Assembly: GCF_951230135.1 (NCBI RefSeq)
Contig: NZ_CATNVC010000005.1
Coordinates: 62,001-126,000, forward strand
Direction of reading: 5' to 3'
DNA length: 64,000 nt
DNA from: Butyricicoccus sp. Marseille-Q5471
GTDB lineage: Bacteria > Bacillota > Clostridia > Oscillospirales > Butyricicoccaceae
This document shows positions 1 to 8,219 of this stretch, piece after piece. The notes below the pieces were generated by a model that searched no databases, had not been told where the DNA came from, and saw only the letters and a list, made by a program, of their open reading frames with translations. Position 1 is the first letter of the stretch. Each line of letters opens with the position of its first letter. The translations under genes were made by a program, and so were the position numbers.

Positions 1-2
1 CC

Positions 3-2081
3 AAGGGCAAGCTGCGCGGCGTGCCGTCCAACGGCATGATGTGCTCGTTCCAGGAGCTTGGGCTGACGCACGGCTGCGTGCCCTACGCGTGCGAGAACGG
101 CATCCTGTTCCTGCCCAAGGGCACCGCTGTCGGCGAGGACATCAAGAAGGTGCTCGGTCTGGATGACTATGTTGCCGACTTTGAAATCACCTCCAACCGT
201 CCGGACTGCCTGTCGGTCATCGGTCTTGCGCGCGAAACCGCCGCGACCTTCGGCCGCCCCTTCTCCGTGCGCGAGCCGCAGGTCAAGGGCTGCGGCGGCG
301 ATATTCGGGACGATGTTTCCGTCGAGGTGATGGACACCGACCTGTGCCCGCGCTACACCGCCCGCATCGTCAAAAACATCAAGATCGAGCCAAGCCCCGC
401 ATGGATGCGCGAGCGTCTGCATGCCTGCGGCGTGCGCCCGATCAACAACATTGTCGACATCACCAACTACGTTATGCTCGAGTACGGCCAGCCCATGCAC
501 GCGTTCGATTACGCCTGCCTGTCGGACGGCAAGATTGTCGTCCGCCGCGCAAAGGCCGGCGAAAGCATCCAGACGCTCGACGGGGTGGATCACGAGCTGA
601 CCACCGCCATGCTCGCCATCTGCGACGGAGAAAAGCCGGTTGCGGTTGCAGGCGTGATGGGCGGCGCAAACTCCGAAATTGAGGCCGATACCAAGACCGT
701 TGTGTTCGAGTCCGCCTGCTTCCACGGTGCGACCGTGCGCGTGACGGCCAAGGCGCTCGGTATGCGTACCGAGGCGTCGGGTCGCTTTGAAAAGGGACTT
801 GACCCCCGCCAGACCATGGCCGCCGTGCAGCGCGCCTGCGAGCTGGTTGAGGAGCTCGGCGCGGGCGAAGTGGTCGACGGCGTGATTGACGTCGACTCCT
901 CCGACCCCAACCCCAAGCGTCTGCCTTTCGAGCCGGAAAAGATGAACGCCCTGCTCGGCATCGACCTGACCCGCGAGGAGCAGATTGACTATCTCGCGCG
1001 CCTGTCCTTCCACGTTGAGGGCGACGAGGTCATCATCCCCTCCTTCCGTACCGATATCGCGCGCATGTGTGATTTGGCGGAAGAAGTCGCCCGCATGTAC
1101 GGCTACGACCGCATCCCGACCACGCTGTACGCCGGCGAGATGGTACAGGGCGAGTACACCGCCAAGCAGCAGATGGAGCGCACCGCTACACTGGTCTGCC
1201 GTGAGGCCGGCTTTGATGAATCAATGAGCCATTCTTTCATCTCCCCGAAATTCTACGACATGATCGGCTGGCCGGAAAACGATCCGCGCCGTGTGTCGAC
1301 CACCATTTTGAACCCGCTAGGCGAGGATTTCAGCATCATGCGCACGACCGTGCTGCCCTCGATGCTTGACAATCTTGCTCACAACCACGCGCACCGCAAC
1401 CCGACCGCGTCGCTTTACGAAATGGGTATGATTTACACGCCTGTTTTGAAGGACGGTAAGGCCGATCCCACCGTGCTGCCGCATGAGGAAAAGATTCTCA
1501 CGCTCGCCTCTTACGGCCGCCTGTCCTTCTTCGCGTTCAAGGGCGTGATTGAGGCACTGTGCCGCGAGCTGAACATCAAGGACGCTTCGTTCGTGCCTGA
1601 AAAGGAGAACCCGTCCTATCACCCCGGCCGCTGCGCGACCCTGCTCATCGGTGGCGAGACGGCAGGCGTGTTCGGCACCGTGCACCCGACCGTGTGCAAG
1701 ACCTACGGCCTGTCCGGTGAGGTGCTCGCAGCCGAGCTGTCAATTGACGCGCTCTTTGCCGCAGCCGATCCCATCAAGCTGTACCGTGCGCTGCCCAAGT
1801 TCCCGGCTTCGACCCGCGACATCGCCGTGCTGGTCGACGACGCGGTACCTGCCGCAGCCATCCAGTCCTCGATTGAAAAGGCCGCCGGCGGCATCCTCGA
1901 ATCCGCAAAGCTGTTTGACGTTTACAAGGGACAGGGCATCCCCGAGGGCAAGAAGTCGATTGCGTATTCACTCATCATGCGCGCACCCGACCGCACGCTG
2001 ACTGACGAAGAATGCGACAAGGCGATGAAGGCTGCCATTGCTGCGCTTGAGCAAGATTTTCAAGCGGTTCTTCGCGGATAA
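3..2081 (+). CDS. pheT: Phenylalanine--tRNA ligase beta subunit, 5' end cut off by window
   Basis: Beta subunit of the alpha2-beta2 enzyme that charges tRNA-Phe in the cytoplasm. The reading frame is open from base 3, giving about 692 visible residues; complete family members have about 790-800, so roughly 100 residues (start of the N-terminal OB-fold tRNA-binding domain) lie outside. Visible are the end of that domain (GVPSNGMMCSFQELGL), the B3/B4 editing and B5 domains, and the C-terminal anticodon-binding FDX-ACB domain starting at FPASTRDIAVLVDD. pheS is expected just upstream. A short gap with a promoter separates it from ireB. Confidence 0.97.
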   Translation, partial: KGKLRGVPSNGMMCSFQELGLTHGCVPYACENGILFLPKGTAVGEDIKKVLGLDDYVADFEITSNRPDCLSVIGLARETAATFGRPFSVREPQVKGCGGDIRDDVSVEVMDTDLCPRYTARIVKNIKIEPSPAWMRERLHACGVRPINNIVDITNYVMLEYGQPMHAFDYACLSDGKIVVRRAKAGESIQTLDGVDHELTTAMLAICDGEKPVAVAGVMGGANSEIEADTKTVVFESACFHGATVRVTAKALGMRTEASGRFEKGLDPRQTMAAVQRACELVEELGAGEVVDGVIDVDSSDPNPKRLPFEPEKMNALLGIDLTREEQIDYLARLSFHVEGDEVIIPSFRTDIARMCDLAEEVARMYGYDRIPTTLYAGEMVQGEYTAKQQMERTATLVCREAGFDESMSHSFISPKFYDMIGWPENDPRRVSTTILNPLGEDFSIMRTTVLPSMLDNLAHNHAHRNPTASLYEMGMIYTPVLKDGKADPTVLPHEEKILTLASYGRLSFFAFKGVIEALCRELNIKDASFVPEKENPSYHPGRCATLLIGGETAGVFGTVHPTVCKTYGLSGEVLAAELSIDALFAAADPIKLYRALPKFPASTRDIAVLVDDAVPAAAIQSSIEKAAGGILESAKLFDVYKGQGIPEGKKSIAYSLIMRAPDRTLTDEECDKAMKAAIAALEQDFQAVLRG

Positions 2082-2084
2082 GAC

Positions 2085-2113
2085 TTTACTTTTTCCGTGA
2101 TTTGCGGTATGCT
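2085..2113 (+). promoter_or_regulatory. Sigma-A type promoter for ireB
   Basis: TTTACT at 2085-2090, 17-nt spacer, TATGCT at 2108-2113. It sits in the gap between pheT and ireB, about 40 nt before the start codon. Confidence 0.55.
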
Positions 2114-2155
2114 GTTAGTAGCTAGAATCAACGCCTACCGGAAAGGAGAACAGCC

Positions 2156-2401
2156 ATGCTGGACGGCACGAGAAAATTTAGTCTTGTAGACGAAGCGAAC
2201 AAAGAGATGAAGCGCACACTCACCGCAGTGTATGATGCGCTGAAGGAGAAAGGCTATAACCCGATCAACCAAATCGTTGGATATCTCCTCTCCGAAGATC
2301 CGACCTACATCACCAACCACAACAACGCCCGCAGCCTGATTTGCAAAATCGACCGCGACGAACTGATGCAGGAACTGGTTCAATATTATCTCGATAACTA
2401 A
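2156..2401 (+). CDS. ireB: IreB family regulatory phosphoprotein (UPF0297)
   Basis: An 81-residue protein with the family hallmarks: N-terminal region with Ser/Thr near residues 2-10 (DGTRKFS), then [27 protein letters not shown] and an acidic C-terminus. In Enterococcus the homologue is a substrate of the PASTA-domain kinase IreK and influences cell-wall stress resistance; phosphorylated Thr residues lie at the N-terminus, here Thr5 is the candidate. It has a strong AAAGGAGA site 8 nt before ATG. In many Firmicutes it precedes ruvX and yrzB, but here it is monocistronic, with its own promoter and terminator. Confidence 0.9.
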   Translation: MLDGTRKFSLVDEANKEMKRTLTAVYDALKEKGYNPINQIVGYLLSEDPTYITNHNNARSLICKIDRDELMQELVQYYLDN

Positions 2402-2408
2402 CTGCAAA

Positions 2409-2442
2409 AAAGAACCGCTATCGGCGGTTCTTTTTGTTTTTT
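2409..2442 (+). terminator. Intrinsic terminator of ireB
   Basis: Perfect 10-bp stem (AAAGAACCGC at 2409-2418 with GCGGTTCTTT at 2424-2433), 5-nt loop, then a T-rich tail to 2442. Confidence 0.9.
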
Positions 2443-2494
2443 ATCGAAAATTAGCTTCACACACTGACAATCAGCGCACATTTGCAGATTCGCA

Positions 2495-2523
2495 TTGAAT
2501 TTTCATTCAAACTGTGATATAAT
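2495..2523 (+). promoter_or_regulatory. Extended -10 promoter for the 2556 membrane protein gene
   Basis: TTGAAT at 2495-2500, 17-nt spacer ending in TGA (extended -10), and consensus TATAAT at 2518-2523. Confidence 0.75.
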
Positions 2524-2555
2524 AGCCACCATACTTGAAAAGGCGGTGTGCCTCG

Positions 2556-3143
2556 TTGGAACAACAGAAAATTTATTCCAAGCTTCTCATCCTGTGGATT
2601 GGCCTTGTCATTAACGCAGGTGGCGTGCTGCTGAGCGATTATGCACTTCCCATGCTGATTGGGTCCATCATTTCGTTTGTTGGCATCCTGTACGCGATGG
2701 CTGCGCTGCGTTCGGTTGCGCCGCGCTTTGAAAAAGCATTTTTACACCAGATTGTCAGCGTCGTGCTCACACTGGTTGCGCTTGCCGTGCTGGCTTACTC
2801 TTCCTATCGCGGTAATCTGTCTGCGTTTGCACTTAACATGCTCTCGCTGTGCATGATGATTGGCTCAATTTTCAGTCTTCTTGCAGACTATAACCTCTTT
2901 TGGGGACTCGATGAACTGATTCTCTCCCGCGGTTACCCCTTCCCCGCGCGCCGCATCCGTTGGTGCTTTTATCTGGTGCTGCTCGGCAGTTTGGCCGCTT
3001 CGACCGTCGCTCTGTTCGATGGAGAAGGCATGATTGCTACCATGTTGGTCGCGCTGGCCTTCGCAGTGGCAAGGCTTGTGCTGCTATTCCAGTACATGCG
3101 CGCTGTCAAAACACGCGAAGACAACCCACTAAATGAACTATAA
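2556..3143 (+). CDS. Multi-pass membrane protein of unknown function
   Basis: About 195 residues with five to six hydrophobic segments (around residues 8-28, 32-52, 65-85, 90-112, 135-155, 160-180) and short charged loops. I do not recognise the family. The TTG at 2556 is preferred because AAGGCGG lies about 10 nt upstream; an in-frame TTG at 2535 would fall only a few bases from the predicted transcription start. It is a single-gene unit between a consensus promoter and a strong terminator. No catalytic or transport motif is visible. Confidence 0.7.
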   Translation: MEQQKIYSKLLILWIGLVINAGGVLLSDYALPMLIGSIISFVGILYAMAALRSVAPRFEKAFLHQIVSVVLTLVALAVLAYSSYRGNLSAFALNMLSLCMMIGSIFSLLADYNLFWGLDELILSRGYPFPARRIRWCFYLVLLGSLAASTVALFDGEGMIATMLVALAFAVARLVLLFQYMRAVKTREDNPLNEL

Positions 3144-3175
3144 AAAAAGCCAGCCCAAAAGGGCTGGCTTTTTTC
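3144..3175 (+). terminator. Intrinsic terminator after the 2556 gene
   Basis: Long stem built on AAGCCAGCCC (left arm 3144-3156) and GGGCTGGCTT (right arm 3161-3173) with an AAAA loop and T-run. Confidence 0.9.
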
Positions 3176-3206
3176 GTTTCTCGCTCCGCAGCACGCATAA
3201 AATAAC

Positions 3207-3235
3207 AAAAAGTCAGGACAAGTGCCTGACTTTTT
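3207..3235. terminator. Bidirectional hairpin, likely terminator of prfC
   Basis: AAAAAGTCAGG at 3207-3217 pairs with CCTGACTTTTT at 3225-3235. Read on the minus strand it follows the prfC stop and ends in a T-run, so it can terminate prfC. Confidence 0.8.
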
Positions 3236-3337
3236 GCCCCGGACCCGCGCAGCCGTGCGCGAAATCGGGGTATCGAAATGGATTTCCTCAGGAACCCATT
3301 TCGTATATAGGGAGTATTGCATACCCCCTATACGTCC

Positions 3338-4933
3338 TTACGCGTTCTCCGAAAACTCCGACAACCGCAGATTCTCATTGTGGTCGAGCGCCCAATTGAC
3401 GTTCCACGGCGAGGTGAACAGCAGCAGCAGATTACCCTTGAAATCGGTGACGACCTTGGTGTCGCTTGTCAGCTGCAGCGCCTTATAGTCGAACTCCTCT
3501 TCATCGTTTTCAATCCAGCGCAGATGCTCATAAGGCAGGCTGTCGCGGATGATTTCGACGTTGTACTCGTTCTTCAGACGGTATTCCAGCACTTCAAACT
3601 GCAGCACGCCGACTACGCCGACGATGACCTCTTCCATGCCTGAACCCGGCTCACGGAAAATTTGAATCGCGCCTTCCTGTGCAATCTGCTCCACGCCCTT
3701 GACAAACTGCTTGCGCTTTAACGTGTCCTTCTGGCGCACGCGTGCAAACAGCTCAGGCGCAAAGGTCGGAATGCCCGAAAACAGGCATTTATGTTTGGGG
3801 TCGCACACCGTGTCACCAATGGAAAACACGCCCGGATCGAAAATACCGATGATGTCGCCTGCATAGGCCTCATCCACGATGGAACGATCCTGCGCCATCA
3901 TCTGCTGCGGCGCGGCGAGCACCATTTTCTTACCCGTCTGCACGTGCAGCACGTCCTGACCGCGCTCAAACTTGCCCGAGCAGATACGCATAAATGCCAC
4001 TCGGTCGCGGTGCGCCTTGTTCATATTCGCCTGAATCTTGAAGACAAAGGCGGAAAAATGCTCGCTAAACGGGTCAATGACACCGATATCCGCCGTGCGC
4101 GCGGTCGGCGGCGGGGTCATCTGCAGGAATTTCTTGAGGAAGGGTTCTACGCCAAAATTGGTCAGCGCCGAGCCGAAAAACACCGGCGACAGCCGTCCCT
4201 CATGCACAGCCTTCAGGTCGAAATCATCACCCGCGCCCGAAAGCAGCTCAACGTCGTCAATCAGCGTCTGGTACTGCTCCTCGGGCAGCAGTCCCTCGAG
4301 CACCGGATCGTCGATTGACAGGTGCTGCGCCTTGACCTCATGGCGAAAGTCCGCGCCTTCAAACGCGATGACCTGATCGTCCACGCGGTCGTACACACCC
4401 TTAAACCGCTTGCCCGAGCCGATCGGCCAGTTGACCGGATAGGTGCCGATGCCCAGCTCGTTTTCAATCTCCTCAAGCAGCTCATAGGGATCGCGTGCTT
4501 CACGGTCCATCTTGTTGACAAAGGTGAAAATCGGCACGCCGCGCATCGCGCAAACCTTGAACAGCTTGCGGGTCTGTGCCTCAACGCCCTTGGACGCATC
4601 AATCACCATGACCGCCGAATCGGCCGCCATCAGCGTGCGGTAGGTATCCTCGGAAAAGTCCTGGTGACCCGGGGTATCGAGGATGTTGATGCACTTGCCC
4701 TCGTACTGGAATTGCAGCACCGATGAGGTGACCGAAATACCGCGCTGCTTCTCGATCTCCATCCAGTCGGACACGGCATGGCGTGAGTTTTTCTTACCCT
4801 TGACCATGCCCGCTTCCTGAATCGCTCCGCCGTAGAGCAGGAATTTCTCGGTTATGGTCGTTTTGCCGGCGTCAGGGTGTGAAATAATTGCAAAAGTTCG
4901 GCGGTTTTCAATTTCTCTTTTCAGGTCAGACAC
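3338..4933 (-). CDS. prfC: Peptide chain release factor 3
   Basis: Translational GTPase that recycles RF1/RF2 from the ribosome after termination; 531 residues, the normal length. G1 (HPDAGKTT, residues 19-26), G3 (DTPGH, 86-90) and NKMD are present, together with the RF3-type segment GAIQEAGMVKGKK after G1. Start is GTG at 4933, with AAGGAAG 6 nt upstream. Monocistronic; its upstream neighbour on the same strand is recR, 275 nt away, and the gap holds a candidate plus-strand RNA. Confidence 0.97.
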   Translation of the reverse strand: MSDLKREIENRRTFAIISHPDAGKTTITEKFLLYGGAIQEAGMVKGKKNSRHAVSDWMEIEKQRGISVTSSVLQFQYEGKCINILDTPGHQDFSEDTYRTLMAADSAVMVIDASKGVEAQTRKLFKVCAMRGVPIFTFVNKMDREARDPYELLEEIENELGIGTYPVNWPIGSGKRFKGVYDRVDDQVIAFEGADFRHEVKAQHLSIDDPVLEGLLPEEQYQTLIDDVELLSGAGDDFDLKAVHEGRLSPVFFGSALTNFGVEPFLKKFLQMTPPPTARTADIGVIDPFSEHFSAFVFKIQANMNKAHRDRVAFMRICSGKFERGQDVLHVQTGKKMVLAAPQQMMAQDRSIVDEAYAGDIIGIFDPGVFSIGDTVCDPKHKCLFSGIPTFAPELFARVRQKDTLKRKQFVKGVEQIAQEGAIQIFREPGSGMEEVIVGVVGVLQFEVLEYRLKNEYNVEIIRDSLPYEHLRWIENDEEEFDYKALQLTSDTKVVTDFKGNLLLLFTSPWNVNWALDHNENLRLSEFSENA

Positions 4934-5017
4934 AAGTTTCTTCCTTCCGCGTTCGTCAATTTTTTCGCTAAAACAGTAATTTTAATGAAAACTACACAAA
5001 ACGGACACAATACTCCG

Positions 5018-5180
5018 TTATAGTAATCTCGTGGAAAGCGTATAAGATCCCCCCACATGTTCTTGCTTTCTACTCTCTATCCTACCTTTTATTGCGGGAA
5101 CAGCCGGACGAAAGTCCGGCTGTTCCTGTGTACCGGCCTCTTAGGAGAGCCTCGAACGCATGGCGTTCGGGGTCTTTTTT
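5018..5180 (+). ncRNA. Candidate small RNA with GAAA-capped hairpin and intrinsic terminator
   Basis: A possible promoter (TTATAG 5018-5023, 17 nt, TATAAG 5041-5046) would start an RNA near 5053. The RNA begins with a C-rich, pyrimidine-rich stretch (5048-5092), then a perfect 13-bp hairpin (5097-5109/5114-5126) closed by a GAAA tetraloop, a small CTCT/AGAG hairpin (5135-5151) and a terminator (5150-5159/5163-5172, one G-U pair, then TCTTTTTT to 5180). No plus-strand gene follows. The two large hairpins are seen directly; promoter and function are inference. It does not match any riboswitch or sRNA class I know. Confidence 0.55.
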
Positions 5181-5208
5181 ATGCCAAAACACAGTAAAAC
5201 AGCAGGAA

Positions 5209-5808
5209 TCAGAGCTCGCGGCGACCTTCCAGTGCACGCGAAAGCGTTACCTCGTCCACAAATTCCAGATGGCCGCCGACCGGAATGCCATAGGCCAGAC
5301 GGGTGGTGCGAATCTCAAACGGTGAAAGCAGGCGGGAAATGTACATTGCCGTCGCTTCACCCTCGGTATCCGGATTGGTGGCGAGGATGACCTCTTCAGT
5401 GTTTTCCTCGGCCACGCGCTGTACCAGCTCGCGAATGCGGATGTCGTCCGGCCCGATATGGTTCATGGGAGACAGCGTGCCGTGCAGCACGTGGTACAGA
5501 CCCTTGTACTCCTTGGTGCGCTCAAACGCAATGACATCGCGCGGATCGGCCACCACGCAGATGGTCTTCTGCTCCCGCGCCGCGTTGGCGCAGATGGGGC
5601 AGATTTCACTGTCCGTCAGGTTCTGGCAGCGCTTACAGGTGAAGGTCTTGCTCTTTGCGTCGCGGATGGCGTCGGCAAAGCGCTCCGCTTCCTCACGCGG
5701 CAGGGTCAGCACGTGAAACGCGAGCCGCTGGGCGGTTTTCTGTCCGATGCCGGGCAGCTTTGCAAATTCCTCGATCAGTCGCTCGACCGGGGGCGCGAAA
5801 TAATCCAT
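5209..5808 (-). CDS. recR: Recombination mediator protein RecR
   Basis: 199 residues, standard length. RecR works with RecO/RecF to load RecA at gaps. N-terminal helix-hairpin-helix (LPGIGQKTAQRLA, residues 18-30), a zinc finger C58-x2-C61-x8-C70-x2-C73, and the Toprim domain (VVADPRDVIAFE, then ATNPDTEGEAT) followed by the C-terminal LAYGIPVGGHLE motif. Its ATG overlaps the ebfC stop (TGATG), indicating translational coupling in the dnaX-ebfC-recR operon. Confidence 0.97.
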   Translation of the reverse strand: MDYFAPPVERLIEEFAKLPGIGQKTAQRLAFHVLTLPREEAERFADAIRDAKSKTFTCKRCQNLTDSEICPICANAAREQKTICVVADPRDVIAFERTKEYKGLYHVLHGTLSPMNHIGPDDIRIRELVQRVAEENTEEVILATNPDTEGEATAMYISRLLSPFEIRTTRLAYGIPVGGHLEFVDEVTLSRALEGRREL

Positions 5809-6161
5809 CAGAACAATCCGCCGCCAAGGCCGCCCATGCCGCCGGTGATGGCCGACATCTGGCTCGACGACTTCTCCTGTGCGGCGCGGAGCGCTTCGTT
5901 GACCGCCGCCAGCACGAGATCCTGCAGCATATCCACATCGTCCGGATCGACGACCTCAGGCTTAATCACAATCGACTTGACCGCGTTCGTGCCGGTCATC
6001 GTCACCGTTACAGCGCCGCCGCCGGCTGTCGCTTCGGTCTCCATCTGCGCAATTTCTTCCTGCGCCTTTGCCATGTCGGCCTGCATTTTCTGCGCCTGCT
6101 TCATCATTGCCTGCATGTTCATGCCGCCGCCGAAGCCGCCGCCGAATTTACCCTTTGCCAT
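5808..6161 (-). CDS. ebfC: YbaB/EbfC family nucleoid-associated protein
   Basis: 117-residue DNA-binding protein, usually found between dnaX and recR. Starts at ATG 6161 after GAGGAGG; a longer upstream frame would run into dnaX. The sequence shows the Gly/Met-rich N-terminus ([21 protein letters not shown]), a long helix, the central beta region with [14 protein letters not shown], and a second helical region with a Gly/Met tail. Family members form dimers that bind DNA; role here inferred from family and context. Confidence 0.95.
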   Translation of the reverse strand: MAKGKFGGGFGGGMNMQAMMKQAQKMQADMAKAQEEIAQMETEATAGGGAVTVTMTGTNAVKSIVIKPEVVDPDDVDMLQDLVLAAVNEALRAAQEKSSSQMSAITGGMGGLGGGLF

Positions 6162-6175
6162 ATGTTTTTTCCTCC

Positions 6176-7801
6176 TCAAAGTTCTCTGATTTGAATATCG
6201 AATGCTTTTGCACGGCCAAGCAATTCGTCGACCGCATGATTGTTTTCCGGTAGAGGTTCCTCGTCCGCCTCGCGCACCTTGACCTTGATTGGTGCCCCCG
6301 CGAGCACCGCCGCCTGTTCCCGAATGACCTTCATCGTCGGCTCGGCCTTGGCGAGCATCGCGGTGATGGAATCCTCGCACAGGATGACGAGTGCGCCATC
6401 CTCCAAAATGCCCTTGGATGACAGCTTCATGTTGGTATGTGCGCCCATGTTAATCTTGCCCGTCAGCGCTTCAAGCAGACGCGGCCAGAGCAGCCAACTG
6501 TCCCCTCTCGACTTGGGAGCTGCCGCGGCAGGGGGCGCAGACTGTGCCGCATCCGGTTCTTCTCCCGTCCACGGCGGCGCTTCCTCGTCCCCCGGAAGCG
6601 GCGGACGGTCATCTGCCGCAGGCGAGGCGGCCTGTGCAGGCTGTGAAACGGCTGCCGGAATGCCGTTTTTGATTTTCTCCTCCAGCGCTTCCACGCGACC
6701 GCCTAGGCTGTCGTAATCATCCGCGCCCAGTGTGCACAGGCGCACGGCGCAAAGCTCGGCCTCAATGCGGCGGTTTGCCGCGTTTTTCATGCGGTTCAGC
6801 GCATCTCCGATGGCCTGTGACCACGCAATCAGCGTAGAGGCCGCCATGCCTTCACAGAAGCCCTGCAGGGCTTTGACCGTATACGCCGGCGAAATGAGCG
6901 CCGACACATCGGTTTTTGCCGTTTTAACGAGCAGCGCGTCTCGAATCAGTCCAAGCAGCTGGTCATACACCGCGGCGAGGTCACGCCCTGCGCGGTAATA
7001 ATCGCCGAGCAGAGCGACCGACTCGGCCAGTGCATGGTTTTTCAGATACCCTGCAAGCTGCATGGCATCGTCCTGCCCCAGAATGCCCAGCGCGGCTGTA
7101 ACGGCTTCTTCATCCACCGTGCCTGCGGCCGCCGCACGGTCGAGCATGGACAGCGCGTCGCGCATTGCGCCATCGGACAGACGGGCAATCAACCGTGCGC
7201 CGCCCTCTGAAAGGGCAATGCCCTCCTTGGCTGCCACATCCATCAGACGGCGGGCAATATCCTCCGCGCCGATGCGGCGAAAATCAAACCGCTGACAGCG
7301 GGACAGGATGGTCGCCGGGACCTTGTGAATCTCGGTCGTCGCCAGAATGAATAGCACATGTTCGGGCGGCTCCTCCAGCGTTTTGAGCAGCGCGTTGAAC
7401 GCGCCGATGGAAAGCATGTGCACCTCGTCGATGATATAAACACGCTTTTTGACCTGACCGGGTGTGTAGCGCGTTTCATCGCGCAAATCGCGGATATTGT
7501 CCACGCCGTTGTTGGACGCGGCGTCAATCTCGACCACGTCGAGCACCGAGCCATCCAAAATGCCGCGGCAGGACGGACACACACCGCAGGGGTCGCCGTC
7601 CTGCAGGTTTTCGCAGTTGACCGCGCGTGCAAGGATTTTGGCACAGGTGGTTTTACCCGTACCGCGTGTGCCGGTGAATAAGTAGGCATGGCTGAGCCTG
7701 CCCGTGCGCAGTTGCGCGCGCAGCGTATCCGTAATATGCTGCTGGCCGATTACATCGGCAAAGGTCTGCGGCCGCCATTTGCGGTATAACGCCTGGTACA
7801 A
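6176..7801 (-). CDS. dnaX: DNA polymerase III subunit gamma/tau
   Basis: Clamp-loader ATPase, 541 residues. Walker [10 protein letters not shown] (44-52), zinc-binding C63/C72/C75/C78, Walker B IIDEVH (123-128), sensor SRC (167-169). The C-terminal third carries an Ala/Pro-rich linker (about 395-425) and a terminal domain as in tau. Start is TTG at 7801 with AAGGAGGG 8 nt upstream. It is the first gene of dnaX-ebfC-recR and lies directly after the SRP RNA gene, the same order as in Bacillus. Confidence 0.96.
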   Translation of the reverse strand: MYQALYRKWRPQTFADVIGQQHITDTLRAQLRTGRLSHAYLFTGTRGTGKTTCAKILARAVNCENLQDGDPCGVCPSCRGILDGSVLDVVEIDAASNNGVDNIRDLRDETRYTPGQVKKRVYIIDEVHMLSIGAFNALLKTLEEPPEHVLFILATTEIHKVPATILSRCQRFDFRRIGAEDIARRLMDVAAKEGIALSEGGARLIARLSDGAMRDALSMLDRAAAAGTVDEEAVTAALGILGQDDAMQLAGYLKNHALAESVALLGDYYRAGRDLAAVYDQLLGLIRDALLVKTAKTDVSALISPAYTVKALQGFCEGMAASTLIAWSQAIGDALNRMKNAANRRIEAELCAVRLCTLGADDYDSLGGRVEALEEKIKNGIPAAVSQPAQAASPAADDRPPLPGDEEAPPWTGEEPDAAQSAPPAAAAPKSRGDSWLLWPRLLEALTGKINMGAHTNMKLSSKGILEDGALVILCEDSITAMLAKAEPTMKVIREQAAVLAGAPIKVKVREADEEPLPENNHAVDELLGRAKAFDIQIREL

Positions 7802-7833
7802 GGCACACCCTCCTTATCCTGAATGATATCACA

Positions 7834-7858
7834 AAGAGGCGGGCGCAAGCCCGCCTCA
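7834..7858 (-). terminator. Hairpin between SRP RNA and dnaX
   Basis: GAGGCGGGC/GCCCGCCTC inverted repeat with a 4-6 nt loop followed on the minus strand by a short, imperfect T-stretch. Probably the 3' terminator of the SRP RNA with readthrough into dnaX. Confidence 0.65.
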
Positions 7859-7879
7859 AAGCGTTGTCTGATTCACTCT

Positions 7880-8182
7880 GTTCAGCGCTCCACAAGACCG
7901 CACGCGGACGATTCGAAATCGACGCTCCAATTGCCTTTCCGCACGTCGAGCTCAAAATCGGCAAATCTGCGGCACACGATGGTTTCTGCTTAATGCTGCT
8001 CGGTTCCCCGCCTGACATGGTTCGCAGTCCTCCGTTGCGCAGTACCGGTTTCTCATCGCTCCGTGGGCGGACGCCGCATCATAACGTCGTCCCTCCCCGC
8101 CCGCATCATCCCCGCTATAGCGGATTGCGGGTTCAGGGCACCGCTGCCTCCCCGATGTGTGCGGCCTTGTGCAGCGCTGAAC
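7880..8182 (-). ncRNA. ffs: Signal recognition particle RNA, large Gram-positive type (Alu plus S domain)
   Basis: Read on the minus strand, the 5' part has the Alu-domain core GGGGAGGCAGCGGTGCCCTG followed by ACCCGCAATCCGCT, and the S-domain helix 8 core ACCATGTCAGGCGGGGAACC then GAGCAGCATTAAG, near 8040-7990. The ends pair over a long helix (GTTCAGCGCT at the 5' end with AGCGCTGAAC at 7889-7880), giving about 303 nt. This matches the architecture of Bacillus scRNA. It partners with Ffh, encoded at 55.2 kb in this window. Exact ends are estimated from the closing helix. Confidence 0.95.
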
Positions 8183-8219
8183 AAGAGTTGATATTCAGTT
8201 TGTGCGGATTACTCCGCAG

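Noticed and set aside
4921-5058. A 45-codon minus-strand frame with a CPFC motif upstream of prfC.
   Set aside because: It lacks a ribosome binding site and overlaps the prfC start out of frame; the Cys motif alone is not enough.
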